Source of the DNA: Prolixibacteraceae bacterium
GTDB taxonomy: Bacteria; Bacteroidota; Bacteroidia; Bacteroidales; Prolixibacteraceae
Direction: 5' to 3'
NCBI GenBank assembly: GCA_028683385.1
Contig: JAQUIJ010000011.1
Span: forward strand, 170,384-234,383
DNA: 64,000 nucleotides
Shown: piece by piece, positions 35,801-43,619 of the stretch
Numbering within the stretch: the first letter of the stretch is position 1
How the letters are laid out: every line of letters begins with the position of its first letter
Translations under genes and position numbers: made by a program
The notes under the pieces: model-generated
What the model was told of the DNA's origin: nothing
Databases searched by the model: none
What the model saw: the letters and a program-made list of their open reading frames with translations, nothing else

Positions 35801-37480
35801 GAGTGTATTGTTATCCGGGTCGGAAGACGCCGATCCATCGAGAGTAACCACCACACCTTCGTTCACGGTTTGATCGGTTCCGGCATTGGCCACAGGCGCC
35901 TTGTTAACTTGTCTGACAGTTACTATTACCTGATCTGCAGTCGAGTTCACAGTTCCATCGTTGACGATGAGCGAGAACGTATAACTCTGATTGGTTATCA
36001 CTTCGGGAGCCGTAAAAGTTGGTTTTGCCGCAGTCGTGGAATTTAGGGTTATACCTGATGGAGCAGTCCACGAATAGGTGAGTGTATTGTTATCCGGGTC
36101 GGAAGACGCCGATCCATCGAGAGTAACCACCACACCTTCGTTAACGGTTTGATCGGCTCCGGCATTAGCCACAGGAGCTTTGTTAACTTGTTTGACAGTT
36201 ATACTTACCTGATCGGCAGTCGAGTTCACTGTTCCATCGTTGACAACGAGAGAGAACGTATAATTCTGGTTGGTCATCACTTCAGGAGCCGTAAAAGTTG
36301 GTTTTGCCGCACTCGTGGAATTTAGGGTTATACCTGATGGTGCAGTCCACGAATAGGTGAGTGTATTGTTATCCGGGTCGAACGATGCTGATCCATCGAG
36401 AGTAACCACCACACCTTCGTTAACAGTTTGATCTGCTCCCGCATTAGACACAGGTGCCTTATTCACTTGCCTAACAGTTACTGTTACCTGATCGGGAGTT
36501 GAGTTCACAGTTCCATCGTTGACAACGAGAGAGAACGTATAATTCTGGTTGGCCATCACTTCGGGAGCAGTAAAAGTTGGTTTTGCCGCAGTCGTGGAAT
36601 TTAGGGTTATACCTGATGGTGCAGTCCACGAATAGGTGAGTGTATTGTTATCCGGGTCGGAAGAAGCCGAGCCATCGAGAGTAATTACCACACCTTCGTT
36701 AACAGTTTGATCGGCTCCGGCATTAGCCACAGGAGCTTTGTTAACTTGCCTGACAGTTACTATTACCTGATCGGCAGTCGAGTTGACTGTTCCATCGTTG
36801 ACAACGAGAGAAAACGTATAATTCTGGTTGGTCATCACTTCAGGAGCAGTAAAAGTTGGTTTTGCCGCAGTCGTGGAATTTAGGGTTATACCTGATGGTG
36901 CAGTCCACGAATAGGTGAGTGTATTGTTATCCGGGTCGGAAGAAGCCGAGCCATCGAGAGTAACTACCACACCTTCGTTAACGGTTTGATCGGTTCCGGC
37001 ATTAGCCACCGGTGCTTGATTTGTGATGTTTGTGTATGAGAGTTTAAGAGTTGCCGATCCTTCCGGAGTGAACGTTGGAGCTGGCAGAGTGGCTTCAGTG
37101 TCCGGATCAAAATATTGAGATGCTACATTGGAAATTTCTAGTCCAGCACTCGAATCCCAGAATTTATAGATAATGGCATTTCCAGGAGTAAACCCCTCAG
37201 ACAAGCCGGGGTCAGCTTTGGATGCTTTAAGTGTGATAAATGTGTTTGGGTTGGTAATCACGATCGGTTGTGCCAGGATAGCTTTGGCGCAACAAATAGT
37301 ACCATCAAACACGGCTATTTCATCACCGATGTCGAGGTTTGTTCCATTTATGGTTGCGGTCACAACGTACAGATTCATGTGTTCAAGTCCATTTCCTGAG
37401 TATGAAAGCACAAAATGACCTTGCGCGAAACTGGTAATATTCAGAAGGAGAAATGCGATATAAAAGGAAATCCACTTCAT
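32843..37480 (-). CDS. giant secreted adhesin-like protein with 12 PKD-like repeats and T9SS sorting tail
   Basis: 1545 residues with a signal peptide (ends SFAQ, residue 20). Residues 24-150 form a domain with GDEIAVFDGTICCAKA, shared with the adjacent T9SS gene. Residues about 153-1268 are twelve tandem 93-residue PKD/K319L-like domains (pattern PVANAGADQTVNEG, DGSASSDPDNN, FSLVVNDGTVNS). A cadherin/Ig-like domain (VNENSPQEFLIEGTDAENDPI) and another beta domain follow, then the type A T9SS sorting domain (LLIYPNPTEGDIHL to the end APGVYLIQI). Such proteins are exported by the type 9 system and anchored on the cell surface; repeat domains extend the molecule for adhesion or matrix formation. 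No catalytic domain is visible. Confidence 0.93.
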   Translation of the reverse strand: MKWISFYIAFLLLNITSFAQGHFVLSYSGNGLEHMNLYVVTATINGTNLDIGDEIAVFDGTICCAKAILAQPIVITNPNTFITLKASKADPGLSEGFTPGNAIIYKFWDSSAGLEISNVASQYFDPDTEATLPAPTFTPEGSATLKLSYTNITNQAPVANAGTDQTVNEGVVVTLDGSASSDPDNNTLTYSWTAPSGITLNSTTAAKPTFTAPEVMTNQNYTFSLVVNDGTVNSTADQVIVTVRQVNKAPVANAGADQTVNEGVVITLDGSASSDPDNNTLTYSWTAPSGITLNSTTAAKPTFTAPEVMANQNYTFSLVVNDGTVNSTPDQVTVTVRQVNKAPVSNAGADQTVNEGVVVTLDGSASFDPDNNTLTYSWTAPSGITLNSTSAAKPTFTAPEVMTNQNYTFSLVVNDGTVNSTADQVSITVKQVNKAPVANAGADQTVNEGVVVTLDGSASSDPDNNTLTYSWTAPSGITLNSTTAAKPTFTAPEVITNQSYTFSLIVNDGTVNSTADQVIVTVRQVNKAPVANAGTDQTVNEGVVVTLDGSASSDPDNNTLTYSWTAPSGITLNSTTAAKPTFTAPEVITNQSYTFSLIVNDGTVNSTADQVTVTVKQVNKAPVANAGADQTVNEGVVVTLDGSASSDPDNNTLTYSWTAPSGITLNSTTAAKPTFTAPEVMTNQNYTFSLVVNDGTVNSTADQVIITVKQVNKAPVANAGADQTVNEGAVVTLDGSASSDPDNNTLTYSWTAPSGITLNSTTAAKPTFTAPEVITNQSYTFSVIVNDGTVNSTADQVIVTVRQVNKSPVANAGTDQSVEKNTLYTLDGSASSDPDGDALTYLWTAPAGITLSSNVVVKPTFTTPATISPANYTFTLTVNDGKLNSASDQVIITIKQTNQAPQAKAGTDQSIDEGVLVTLDGSASTDPDGDALVYSWVAPPGITLSSTSAAKPTFTAPEVLANQNYTFSLTVNDGTVNSIADQVIITVRQVNKAPIANAGADQTVNEGVVVTLDGSASSDPDNNTLNYSWTAPSGITLNSTTTAKPTFTAPGVMTNQSYTFSLIVNDGTVNSTADQVIVTVKHINKPPTANAGASQTVDEGSFVTLDGSTSSDPENSTLTYLWTAPTGITLSSNSIAKPTFTAPEVMTDQNYTFSLVVNDGTGNSTADQVIITVKQINKAPIANAGPDQTVNEGAVVTLDASASSDLDNNTLTYKWTAPPGIILSSTTVAKPTFTAPQVLTDQSYVFSLIVNDGIVNSAADQVYITVRQINKTPVLTSGKSYTVNENSPQEFLIEGTDAENDPINFSLENLPAFLHLTKKTNTSAILSGTFTNQYIGVNSYHLNLSDGVSTTKEILTIIVTNADGGPYVKDSIKNISVNKGSTDIIIDLNLVFANISQGDILNFSVASNTNDKIVTAQIAGANLTLSFSKESTGLSQIVIKASSNGKEAQSKFNVEVNLPTGIDHVDHNPELLIYPNPTEGDIHLRFKEVPENETWVYVYNTSGKLILKSLITNAEEIIKLNGYAPGVYLIQIAWPKLKTYKVILR
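33677..37024. repeat. twelve 279-bp tandem repeats encoding PKD-like domains
   Basis: Period measured from repeated sequence CCTGATGG at 36333, 36612 and 36891, each 279 bp apart. Seven repeats next to the N-terminus (about 35.1-37.0 kb) are nearly identical at DNA level, while repeats 8-12 are more diverged, implying recent expansion or gene conversion in the N-terminal part. Confidence 0.9.
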
Positions 37481-37551
37481 AGGTCTGGTTATTAAGTATT
37501 ATCTTTTGATATAAATATCCGCAAAATTGGTTACATCTTTTTTGAAATTAT

Positions 37552-38505
37552 TTAATGGTTAAGATAAATAATTTTTGTAATCGTTTGATTTACTCTACAA
37601 AAATAGATTCCTGGAGTTACTTGATGCTTCAAATTATTTTTTCCATCCCATATTAATAATTGTTGCCCTTCAGAAATGGCTTTATATAAAGTCTTAATTA
37701 GTTTCCCAGATATATCGAATATTTCACAATTAAGTTTTTGCCCTTGAGGTAAAGAAATTTCAATTCGTAGGTTTACGCTAAAGGGATTAGGATATATTTT
37801 TATTTCTTCTGTGCCTTCCGGTGTTGTTTGTTGTTCCGATCGGGAAAAATCAATAAGAGCAAACAAAGAACTTCCTCGTGAAAAGATGTCGGTACTGTTG
37901 TTCACTGGTTGAAAGTAAAGGATATAAACAATTCCTGCCCGGTACGTTTTTAATGTAATTTTGTGTCCTTCGATATAACCATTTGGTTTTGCTTCGGTAC
38001 TTTCATTTGCAGAAGCAGGAATACTCAAACTACTTTCTATTATATTTTTTTCTTCAATCACTGCTGATCCAACACAAGAATTGCCATCAAAAACGCCAAT
38101 TTCATCACCAACCATCAATCCTGTTGTTGCTAAATTCACCAAATTAATATTCATGTGGTCAATTCCAAAGCCTGAATAAACTAAGGGGAAATATGGATAG
38201 GCAGCATTTAAGGCATTTGAATTGTAAGTAGCTTTATTCGATTGATTCAAGGTCGTATTCTGCAAATCTAAGATAGAACGGCTTTCGTTAAGGTTAGATG
38301 GAATAAATAATATTTCCAGATTTTCCTGATTAATTGGAAGTTCTTGTATAAACCCGGAATTGCAGGAACTCTTCATTTCCTCAGGACTACTCTCATGTTG
38401 AAATGTTCTATCGTAAGTTAGTGATGAACTTAAACAGAAAATAATGAGTCCGAAAGTCAGAGTATATATTTCAGGAAATGGTTTTCTATCTATATAAAAT
38501 GCCAT
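37552..38505 (-). CDS. T9SS-exported protein sharing a domain with its neighbour
   Basis: 317 residues from the ATG at 38505; a TTG at 38532 would add nine unlikely residues. After a hydrophobic N-terminal segment (LTFGLIIFCLSSS) the first 100 residues look unique. Residues about 115-215 (SGFGIDHMNINL, then GDEIGVFDGNSCVGSA) align with the N-terminal domain of the PKD-repeat protein next door. A type A T9SS sorting domain ends it (IKIYPNPFSVNLRIEI, ending TPGIYFCRV). The protein would be secreted by the type 9 system and attached at the surface. The pair probably arose by tandem duplication followed by repeat gain in one copy. Confidence 0.85.
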   Translation of the reverse strand: MAFYIDRKPFPEIYTLTFGLIIFCLSSSLTYDRTFQHESSPEEMKSSCNSGFIQELPINQENLEILFIPSNLNESRSILDLQNTTLNQSNKATYNSNALNAAYPYFPLVYSGFGIDHMNINLVNLATTGLMVGDEIGVFDGNSCVGSAVIEEKNIIESSLSIPASANESTEAKPNGYIEGHKITLKTYRAGIVYILYFQPVNNSTDIFSRGSSLFALIDFSRSEQQTTPEGTEEIKIYPNPFSVNLRIEISLPQGQKLNCEIFDISGKLIKTLYKAISEGQQLLIWDGKNNLKHQVTPGIYFCRVNQTITKIIYLNH

Positions 38506-38829
38506 GGCGTATTTCCAGATTATCTCTACCAATGAGAATGAATCATCGGTAATTGTTATGTTGTTGATTCTTGAATCGTTATCAAATTGATTTGCTTCAT
38601 CAGGAATACCAATCGCCGGATTATTCCTTATTCAAGGGTCTAGTTTCAGTAACAATCAGATAAAGGTTTAGTTTTTAGTTCATGCCGTTGTTCGTGAATC
38701 TATAAATATAGCAAATTTACGTGTCAGCTTAAACAAACCAAATGTTCTTTTAAAATGAAAAGTTCTGGATTGTACGAGGAAATTCGATTGATTTTAAATT
38801 AATAAGCCACTGATAATCAGTGGCTTATG
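38506..38829. other. intergenic, no gene seen
   Basis: AT-rich spacer between the T9SS gene and the tRNA. The palindrome AAGCCACTGATAATCAGTGGCTT (38803-38825) lies just 3' of the tRNA and may end its transcript. Confidence 0.5.
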
Positions 38830-38901
38830 TGACCCTACCGGGATTCGAACCCAGATCATAAGAACCGGAATCTTACATTCTATCCATTGAACTATAGGGC
38901 C
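38830..38901 (-). tRNA. tRNA-Arg (anticodon CCG)
   Basis: 72-nt cloverleaf read from the minus strand: acceptor stem GGCCCTA/TAGGGTC with one G-U pair, D-arm GTTC/GAAT, anticodon stem TAAGA/TCTTA with loop TTCCGGT giving CCG, T-arm CTGGG-TTCGAAT-CCCGG, discriminator A. CCA is not encoded. It decodes CGG. Confidence 0.95.
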
Positions 38902-38919
38902 GGTTTATTTTAGCGTTGG

Positions 38920-38949
38920 CAAAAATAGCAAAACTTGAAATTAATCAAC
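38920..38949 (-). promoter_or_regulatory. promoter of tRNA-Arg
   Basis: Minus strand GTTG (38946-38949), an 18-nt spacer and TATTTTTG (38920-38927), an exact -7 box 18 nt upstream of the mature tRNA. Confidence 0.6.
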
Positions 38950-39113
38950 CTCTTTATTCAAAAAACATAAAAAACTCAAGTCTTTTTTATCAACAAACAC
39001 GACTCGGGGCTATTTTTCAGGATATTCAGGTTCGGTCTTGTTGATAATTTTATCGGACTCTATTCCCTGAAGATGGTTTATTCTGCTACTTTTGAACTTA
39101 AGAAATCCACCAT

Positions 39114-39899
39114 ATGACTACAGTAGAATTATTGAAAGAATGCCGTCTTGAGTTTGAAGAATATTTTCAGTCACTTATTACTGAATCTCCAGATAATCAG
39201 CAGAGAGTTGAAGATATTCGTGCACATTCATTGCGAGTTGTGAGTAATTCTCTTTTACTTGCAAAAAATTTATTACAAACTGAAGAAGATATACATATTG
39301 CCGAGATCATTGCCTTGTTTCATGATTACGGGAAAGCAGTCATGATCGTTCAGGGTACAGAATCTCCGATAAATATACAGCATAATCATGCGACCTTATC
39401 GGCCAAACTGATACAGCAGATGGGATTCTATCCTAAGTTGTCAGCTGATGTTCAATTAATTATTCTGAAGTCGATAGAAGGACACAATAAACTTAAATTA
39501 CCGAAACTCGATAATGAGCAGCAAACTCTTTTTGCGCGCTTACTTCGCGATGCCGATAAGCTGGATATTTTTGAAACATCGTACCGCTTTTTCAAGGAAA
39601 AATATGGCACCCAGCCTTTAATGGCTATGGATTTGATTAATCATGTCGAGATTTCGGATAAGGTAATAAAAAGTGTTTTGGCCGGAAAAACAGCAGCCGT
39701 GGAGGATATGAAGACCATGAACGATTATCGGTTGTTGCTATTGTCGATGGCTTTTGATCTTAATTTCAAATACACATTCAGAATTTTAAGTGAGAAGCAA
39801 TACATCCAGAAAATATACGAAACCCTACCTAAACGCGATCTAATTATTGATGCTTATCGGGGAATCAAACTGTTTGTAGAAAATAAATTTGTTTCCTGA
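39114..39899 (+). CDS. HD domain phosphohydrolase
   Basis: 261 residues with an HD domain at about 25-180: the first metal His in EDIRAHSLRV, the HD pair in IALFHDYGKA (about residues 67-72), further His in QHNHATLSAKL, and the distal Asp in RLLRDADKLDIFET. It lacks GGDEF, RelA or KH partners, so it is a stand-alone HD hydrolase, perhaps on nucleotides or another phosphate ester. It is cytoplasmic. The BFD-type gene starts 26 bp downstream on the same strand, so the two may be co-transcribed; no functional link is obvious. Confidence 0.88.
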   Translation: MTTVELLKECRLEFEEYFQSLITESPDNQQRVEDIRAHSLRVVSNSLLLAKNLLQTEEDIHIAEIIALFHDYGKAVMIVQGTESPINIQHNHATLSAKLIQQMGFYPKLSADVQLIILKSIEGHNKLKLPKLDNEQQTLFARLLRDADKLDIFETSYRFFKEKYGTQPLMAMDLINHVEISDKVIKSVLAGKTAAVEDMKTMNDYRLLLLSMAFDLNFKYTFRILSEKQYIQKIYETLPKRDLIIDAYRGIKLFVENKFVS

Positions 39900-39925
39900 A
39901 AGTTGCATTATAAGTTGATTTTAGA

Positions 39926-40141
39926 ATGAGTAAGCGGTTGGTTTGTATTTGCAATATGGTTACTGAAAAAGAAATTGTCGCTGCATTGACAAAAGGTGCA
40001 AGATCAACTTCTGAAATTCAAAAAATGACTCGAGCCGGAACTAGTTGTGGTAGATGTTTGCCTTGGATTGACACAATTGTAGCAGATTTTATAGCCAATT
40101 TGCCAGATGACCCACAGCAACGAATTAACTTTAGTGAATAA
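39926..40141 (+). CDS. BFD-like [2Fe-2S]-binding protein
   Basis: 71 residues. The cluster motif is complete: CxC in VCICNMVTEKEI (Cys7, Cys9) and CxxC in TSCGRC (Cys41, Cys44), with the helix-turn-helix-like fold of bacterioferritin-associated ferredoxin between them. BFD proteins reduce bacterioferritin to release iron, but in Bacteroidota the same small domain also appears as a general electron carrier, so iron release is only one option. No ferritin gene is in the window. Confidence 0.85.
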   Translation: MSKRLVCICNMVTEKEIVAALTKGARSTSEIQKMTRAGTSCGRCLPWIDTIVADFIANLPDDPQQRINFSE

Positions 40142-40221
40142 ACTAAATTATAGAATTCAAGCGCCATGCTGATTTCTGCGACTCCTGTCTTACCGGTGGG
40201 TGAGTAGTACTTTTCACTGTT

Positions 40222-41103
40222 TTAGCTAACCCGTTTTATTCCTGAAAAATTTTCACGGTATTGACTCGGAGTACATCCTTTGTTTTTCTTGAAAATCCGG
40301 TTAAAATTAGATATGTTATAGAAACCGCAGCAGACAGCTATCTCCGAGATAGTTTGATTGGTTTCAGTAAGCCACCGGCTGGCAAATCCAATTCGGTAAT
40401 CGTTCAGGAAATCGACAAATGATTTTCCAGTGCGTTTTTTTATTAAACGGGACAATGTTGTTTCGGTAACGTTCAGAAATTGTGCTACATCGTTGATCCG
40501 TATTTTCTCCTGGTAATTTTGAGCAATGTATTCGAAAGCTTTTTTTATTTGATTACTGTTCGCAAAATCGGTTGTATTCATATCTCCTGAGCATAAAAGT
40601 CTTTGGTTTTCTGAAACTGAAAGAACATGCAGTATTGAAATTAATTCGATAAAAGCATCCAAACCGTTTTTTCTAGATAATTGCTGCAACTGTGGAGCAA
40701 TTTGTTGGGTTGTTTCTTCTGAAAATAAAATACCATGCGACGCATTGTTTAGCAACTCTCGAATGGGTTTCATCATGTTCCGGTTCAGTAAGCTCTCGTG
40801 AATGAGGTCGCGGTGAAACTGAATTGTAATTTCATGAATTTGTTCGCTTTTACATTTTCCATCATTCCAACCGTGATATAGGTTTGGCCCAACCAGTACC
40901 AGTTCTGTTTCAGTAATCATGCTTTTATGATCGCCCACAATTCGCTCTGCATTCGCCGCATGTTGAATAAAGTTTAATTCAAATTCAGGATGAAAATGCA
41001 CCGGAAAGTCGAACTTGCTTTTCACCCGGTCGAAAACCAACAGGCAATCGCCCTGCGACAAAGGTGTGATTTCGCGCTGTATCTTGTTTACAGGTCTATT
41101 CAT
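40222..41103 (-). CDS. AraC family transcriptional regulator with cupin domain
   Basis: 293 residues. The N-terminal half (about 15-110) has cupin-type spacing (FPVHFHPEFELNFI), a ligand-binding fold. The C-terminal 100 residues hold two HTH motifs: IRINDVAQFLNVTETTLSRLIKK and QTISEIAVCCGFYNISNFNRIFKK, with the AraC signature ending KGCTPSQYRENF. It should respond to a small molecule, probably a sugar, and act on a promoter elsewhere or on the divergent gene at 41278; a target is not evident. Confidence 0.92.
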   Translation of the reverse strand: MNRPVNKIQREITPLSQGDCLLVFDRVKSKFDFPVHFHPEFELNFIQHAANAERIVGDHKSMITETELVLVGPNLYHGWNDGKCKSEQIHEITIQFHRDLIHESLLNRNMMKPIRELLNNASHGILFSEETTQQIAPQLQQLSRKNGLDAFIELISILHVLSVSENQRLLCSGDMNTTDFANSNQIKKAFEYIAQNYQEKIRINDVAQFLNVTETTLSRLIKKRTGKSFVDFLNDYRIGFASRWLTETNQTISEIAVCCGFYNISNFNRIFKKNKGCTPSQYRENFSGIKRVS

Positions 41104-41277
41104 TTGCTGAAATTAAAACTGGTTGTCGCGAAGATAACTTCTAAAAATGGAATAATGTGGTAGGCATAAGCAATCATTCATCACTGTTTTTTTTGAAATC
41201 TGGAGACACTTTCTATTTTGAATTCTGGTGATATTTGATTTAATTTTTGATAACTTGGCGTTAAATTAAACCTGGCC

Positions 41278-41943
41278 ATGAAAACAAAACTATATTTTAT
41301 TCTTTCAATTCTTTTGCTTCTCGTTTTTGGGATTGAATCAAGGTCGCAGGATAAAATAACGGTTTCCGGGACAGTTACTTTTTTTAAGAGTATTCCTTTG
41401 AACAAGGTAAAGATACTTGCATTGAATTCCGGGGAATCGACCTACACCGACTCACTTGGACGGTTTAATCTTAATTGTTTAAAGAAAGATGCTCTGATCA
41501 TTTCAGCATCGGGTTTTGAGAAAAAGAATGTAAAAGTTGGAAAACAAGACACGTATATTATCAATCTTGCTTATAAGAATAATCCAACTAATTTCCATGA
41601 TGCAGTAAGTAATGGGCACATTTCTGAAAATGTGCTTCTGCAGGCAATTAACTCAGGTCAGCAAAAAAAAGGGAAAGATTATTCGACTTATTCATCAATA
41701 TTTGAACTAATAAGCAGTGAGATTTATGATGTCCGAGTAACTGGCTCAATCGTTTATAATAAGAAAATCAATTCATTTAATTCTAATCCCCAAGTCCTTT
41801 ATGTTGTTGACGGGAAAGCTGTTTCCGATATCTCTTTTGTAGCTCCCGCCGATGTAAAAACAATTGAGTTTGTTGATGATGTTGGTGCAACAATGTGGGG
41901 AATGCAGGGCGCTAACGGAGTTCTCAAAATCACTCTTAAATAA
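41278..41943 (+). CDS. secreted carboxypeptidase-regulatory-like domain plus TonB plug, no barrel
   Basis: 221 residues with a signal peptide (cleaved near ESRSQ). Residues about 27-95 are a CarboxypepD_reg-like domain (VSGTVTFFKSIPLNKVKIL, TDSLGRFNL), as found at the start of SusC-type receptors. The C-terminal part reads VDGKAVSDISFVAPADVKTI and then GANGVLKITLK, the plug-domain signature of TonB-dependent receptors. The barrel that normally follows (about 700-900 residues) is absent and the frame ends cleanly. Related small proteins occur in Bacteroidota; a role as a periplasmic partner or signalling module is inference. It could also be a degenerate receptor. It is divergent from the AraC gene. 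Confidence 0.75.
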   Translation: MKTKLYFILSILLLLVFGIESRSQDKITVSGTVTFFKSIPLNKVKILALNSGESTYTDSLGRFNLNCLKKDALIISASGFEKKNVKVGKQDTYIINLAYKNNPTNFHDAVSNGHISENVLLQAINSGQQKKGKDYSTYSSIFELISSEIYDVRVTGSIVYNKKINSFNSNPQVLYVVDGKAVSDISFVAPADVKTIEFVDDVGATMWGMQGANGVLKITLK

Positions 41944-42151
41944 ATGGCAGATAGGCGTGGTCTTATGTTTCATTTTTAAAGCCCATCGTTTGTATTCCCT
42001 TCGGGGATTTCCGCTTCGCTACAATTCGCCATTATAGTCATACTCCTGTGTGTGGTTATCTCTCATGGCTCGTTTCATATTTGATAAACTAAAGTTTTGA
42101 GCGTTAAACTATTTATACTCTAATGCTGTTTTAAATAAAACCTTAAAACGA

Positions 42152-43540
42152 ATGTCTATGAAAAAACTACATGTATTAACAGCCGTTTTGCTGGCAGGCT
42201 TATTCATTGCCGGATGTTCTCAGAAAGATGAATTGCAAGTTTCTGATCATTCATCGACATTGAAAAGTGCATCAGTGAAAACTGATTATGAAATGGTTCC
42301 TAACGAGATTCTGGTCAAGTTTAAAGAAGGTACCGATGTGTCAAAAAAGGAAGCGGTTTTTGCAAAACTGAACGGAAAACTCAAAGAAAAAATCCTGACC
42401 AAAATGATGGAAAAGCAAAATGATAAAAATGGAATCGATTTGGTCACTATTTCAGGAAATGTTTCTGACGCCATTGCTAAAGCCAGGGATTTTCCTGATG
42501 TTGAATACGCTGAACCAAATTACATTTATCAGCATTTTTCTACCTCTAATGATACTTACTTTACCAATGGATCATTGTGGGGAATGTACGGTGATGCCAC
42601 ATCACCAGCCAATCAATTTGGCAGTCAGGCTGGTGAAGCCTGGGCTCTGGGACACACAGGATCAAGTGCTGTTTATGTTGGCATAATTGACGAAGGTTAT
42701 ATGTACACTCATGAAGATCTGGCTGCGAATGCTGGAAAGAATCCAGGCGAAATTGAAGGCAATGGAGTCGACGATGACAAAAATGGTTACATTGATGATG
42801 TTTATGGTTGGGACTTCGATGGGAATAATAATTCAGTCTTTGATGGCACCGGAGATGATCACGGAACACATGTGGCTGGAACCATTGGTGGGGTTGGTGG
42901 TAACAAAATTGGAGTTGCTGGAATGTGCTGGAATGTTAAATTGCTTGATGCTAAATTTCTTGGAAGACGGGGAGGAACAACAGCAAATGCAATCAAAGCA
43001 GTTGATTATTTTACGGATTTAAAAACTCATGGATTAAATATTGTTGCTACCAACAATTCGTGGGGTGGCGGAGGATTTTCTCAGGCGCTAAAAGATGCGA
43101 TTGACAGAGCAAATGCCGCTGGTATTCTTTTTATTGCTGCAGCTGGTAATAATGGAACCGATAATGATGTAACAGCTAGCTATCCATCAAATTATGATAG
43201 CCCTAATGTAATTGCAGTTGCAGCTATTACATCAACAGGCGCATTAGCCAGTTTTTCTCAATATGGGGCAACTACTGTTGATATTGGAGCTCCTGGCTCT
43301 GGGATTTGGTCTACAGTTCCAAAGTCTTCTAAAGGCAAGATAATTTCGGGTTATGCAAGTTACAGTGGAACTTCAATGGCAACTCCTCATGTTACTGGTG
43401 CTGCCGCATTGTATGCTTCAATCCATCCCGGAGCATCTGCAGCTCAAATCAAAACAGCAATTTTAAGTTCTGCGGTACCGACTGCTTCTCTTTCAGGGAA
43501 ATGCGTTACTGGAGGACGATTGAATGTGAGTGGATTTTAA
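42152..43540 (+). CDS. subtilisin-like serine peptidase (S8), lipoprotein
   Basis: 462 residues. Lipoprotein signal with Cys22 (LFIAGC). Residues 48-127 form an I9-type propeptide/inhibitor (NEILVKFKEGTDVS to FPDVEYAEPNYIY). The S8 catalytic residues are Asp180 (GIIDEG, where DTG/DSG is usual), His237 (DDHGTHVAGT), Asn333 for the oxyanion (AAAGNNG) and Ser408 (GTSMATPH). The protein ends 50 residues later without extra domains or a T9SS tail, so it should be a periplasm- or outer membrane-attached protease after propeptide removal. Monocistronic, ended by the strong hairpin at 43556-43593. Confidence 0.93.
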   Translation: MSMKKLHVLTAVLLAGLFIAGCSQKDELQVSDHSSTLKSASVKTDYEMVPNEILVKFKEGTDVSKKEAVFAKLNGKLKEKILTKMMEKQNDKNGIDLVTISGNVSDAIAKARDFPDVEYAEPNYIYQHFSTSNDTYFTNGSLWGMYGDATSPANQFGSQAGEAWALGHTGSSAVYVGIIDEGYMYTHEDLAANAGKNPGEIEGNGVDDDKNGYIDDVYGWDFDGNNNSVFDGTGDDHGTHVAGTIGGVGGNKIGVAGMCWNVKLLDAKFLGRRGGTTANAIKAVDYFTDLKTHGLNIVATNNSWGGGGFSQALKDAIDRANAAGILFIAAAGNNGTDNDVTASYPSNYDSPNVIAVAAITSTGALASFSQYGATTVDIGAPGSGIWSTVPKSSKGKIISGYASYSGTSMATPHVTGAAALYASIHPGASAAQIKTAILSSAVPTASLSGKCVTGGRLNVSGF

Positions 43541-43555
43541 CCTTGATGTAAATGC

Positions 43556-43593
43556 AAAAGAGGCTGTTCCGGATTGGGACAGCCTCTTTTTTA
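43556..43593. terminator. bidirectional terminator between subtilase and transporter genes
   Basis: 15-bp stem (43556-43570 with 43576-43590) with a 5-nt loop and T-runs on both sides (AAAAGAGG/CCTCTTTTTT). It serves the convergent genes on both strands. Confidence 0.88.
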
Positions 43594-43619
43594 TTTCTGG
43601 AAGTAATGAAATATTACTT

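Noticed and set aside
33677..37024. CRISPR-like regular repeats
   Set aside because: The repeats are 279 bp, contiguous and encode PKD-like domains in frame; there are no spacers or cas genes.
38506..38532. TTG start of the T9SS protein
   Set aside because: The ATG at 38505 precedes the hydrophobic export segment more closely.
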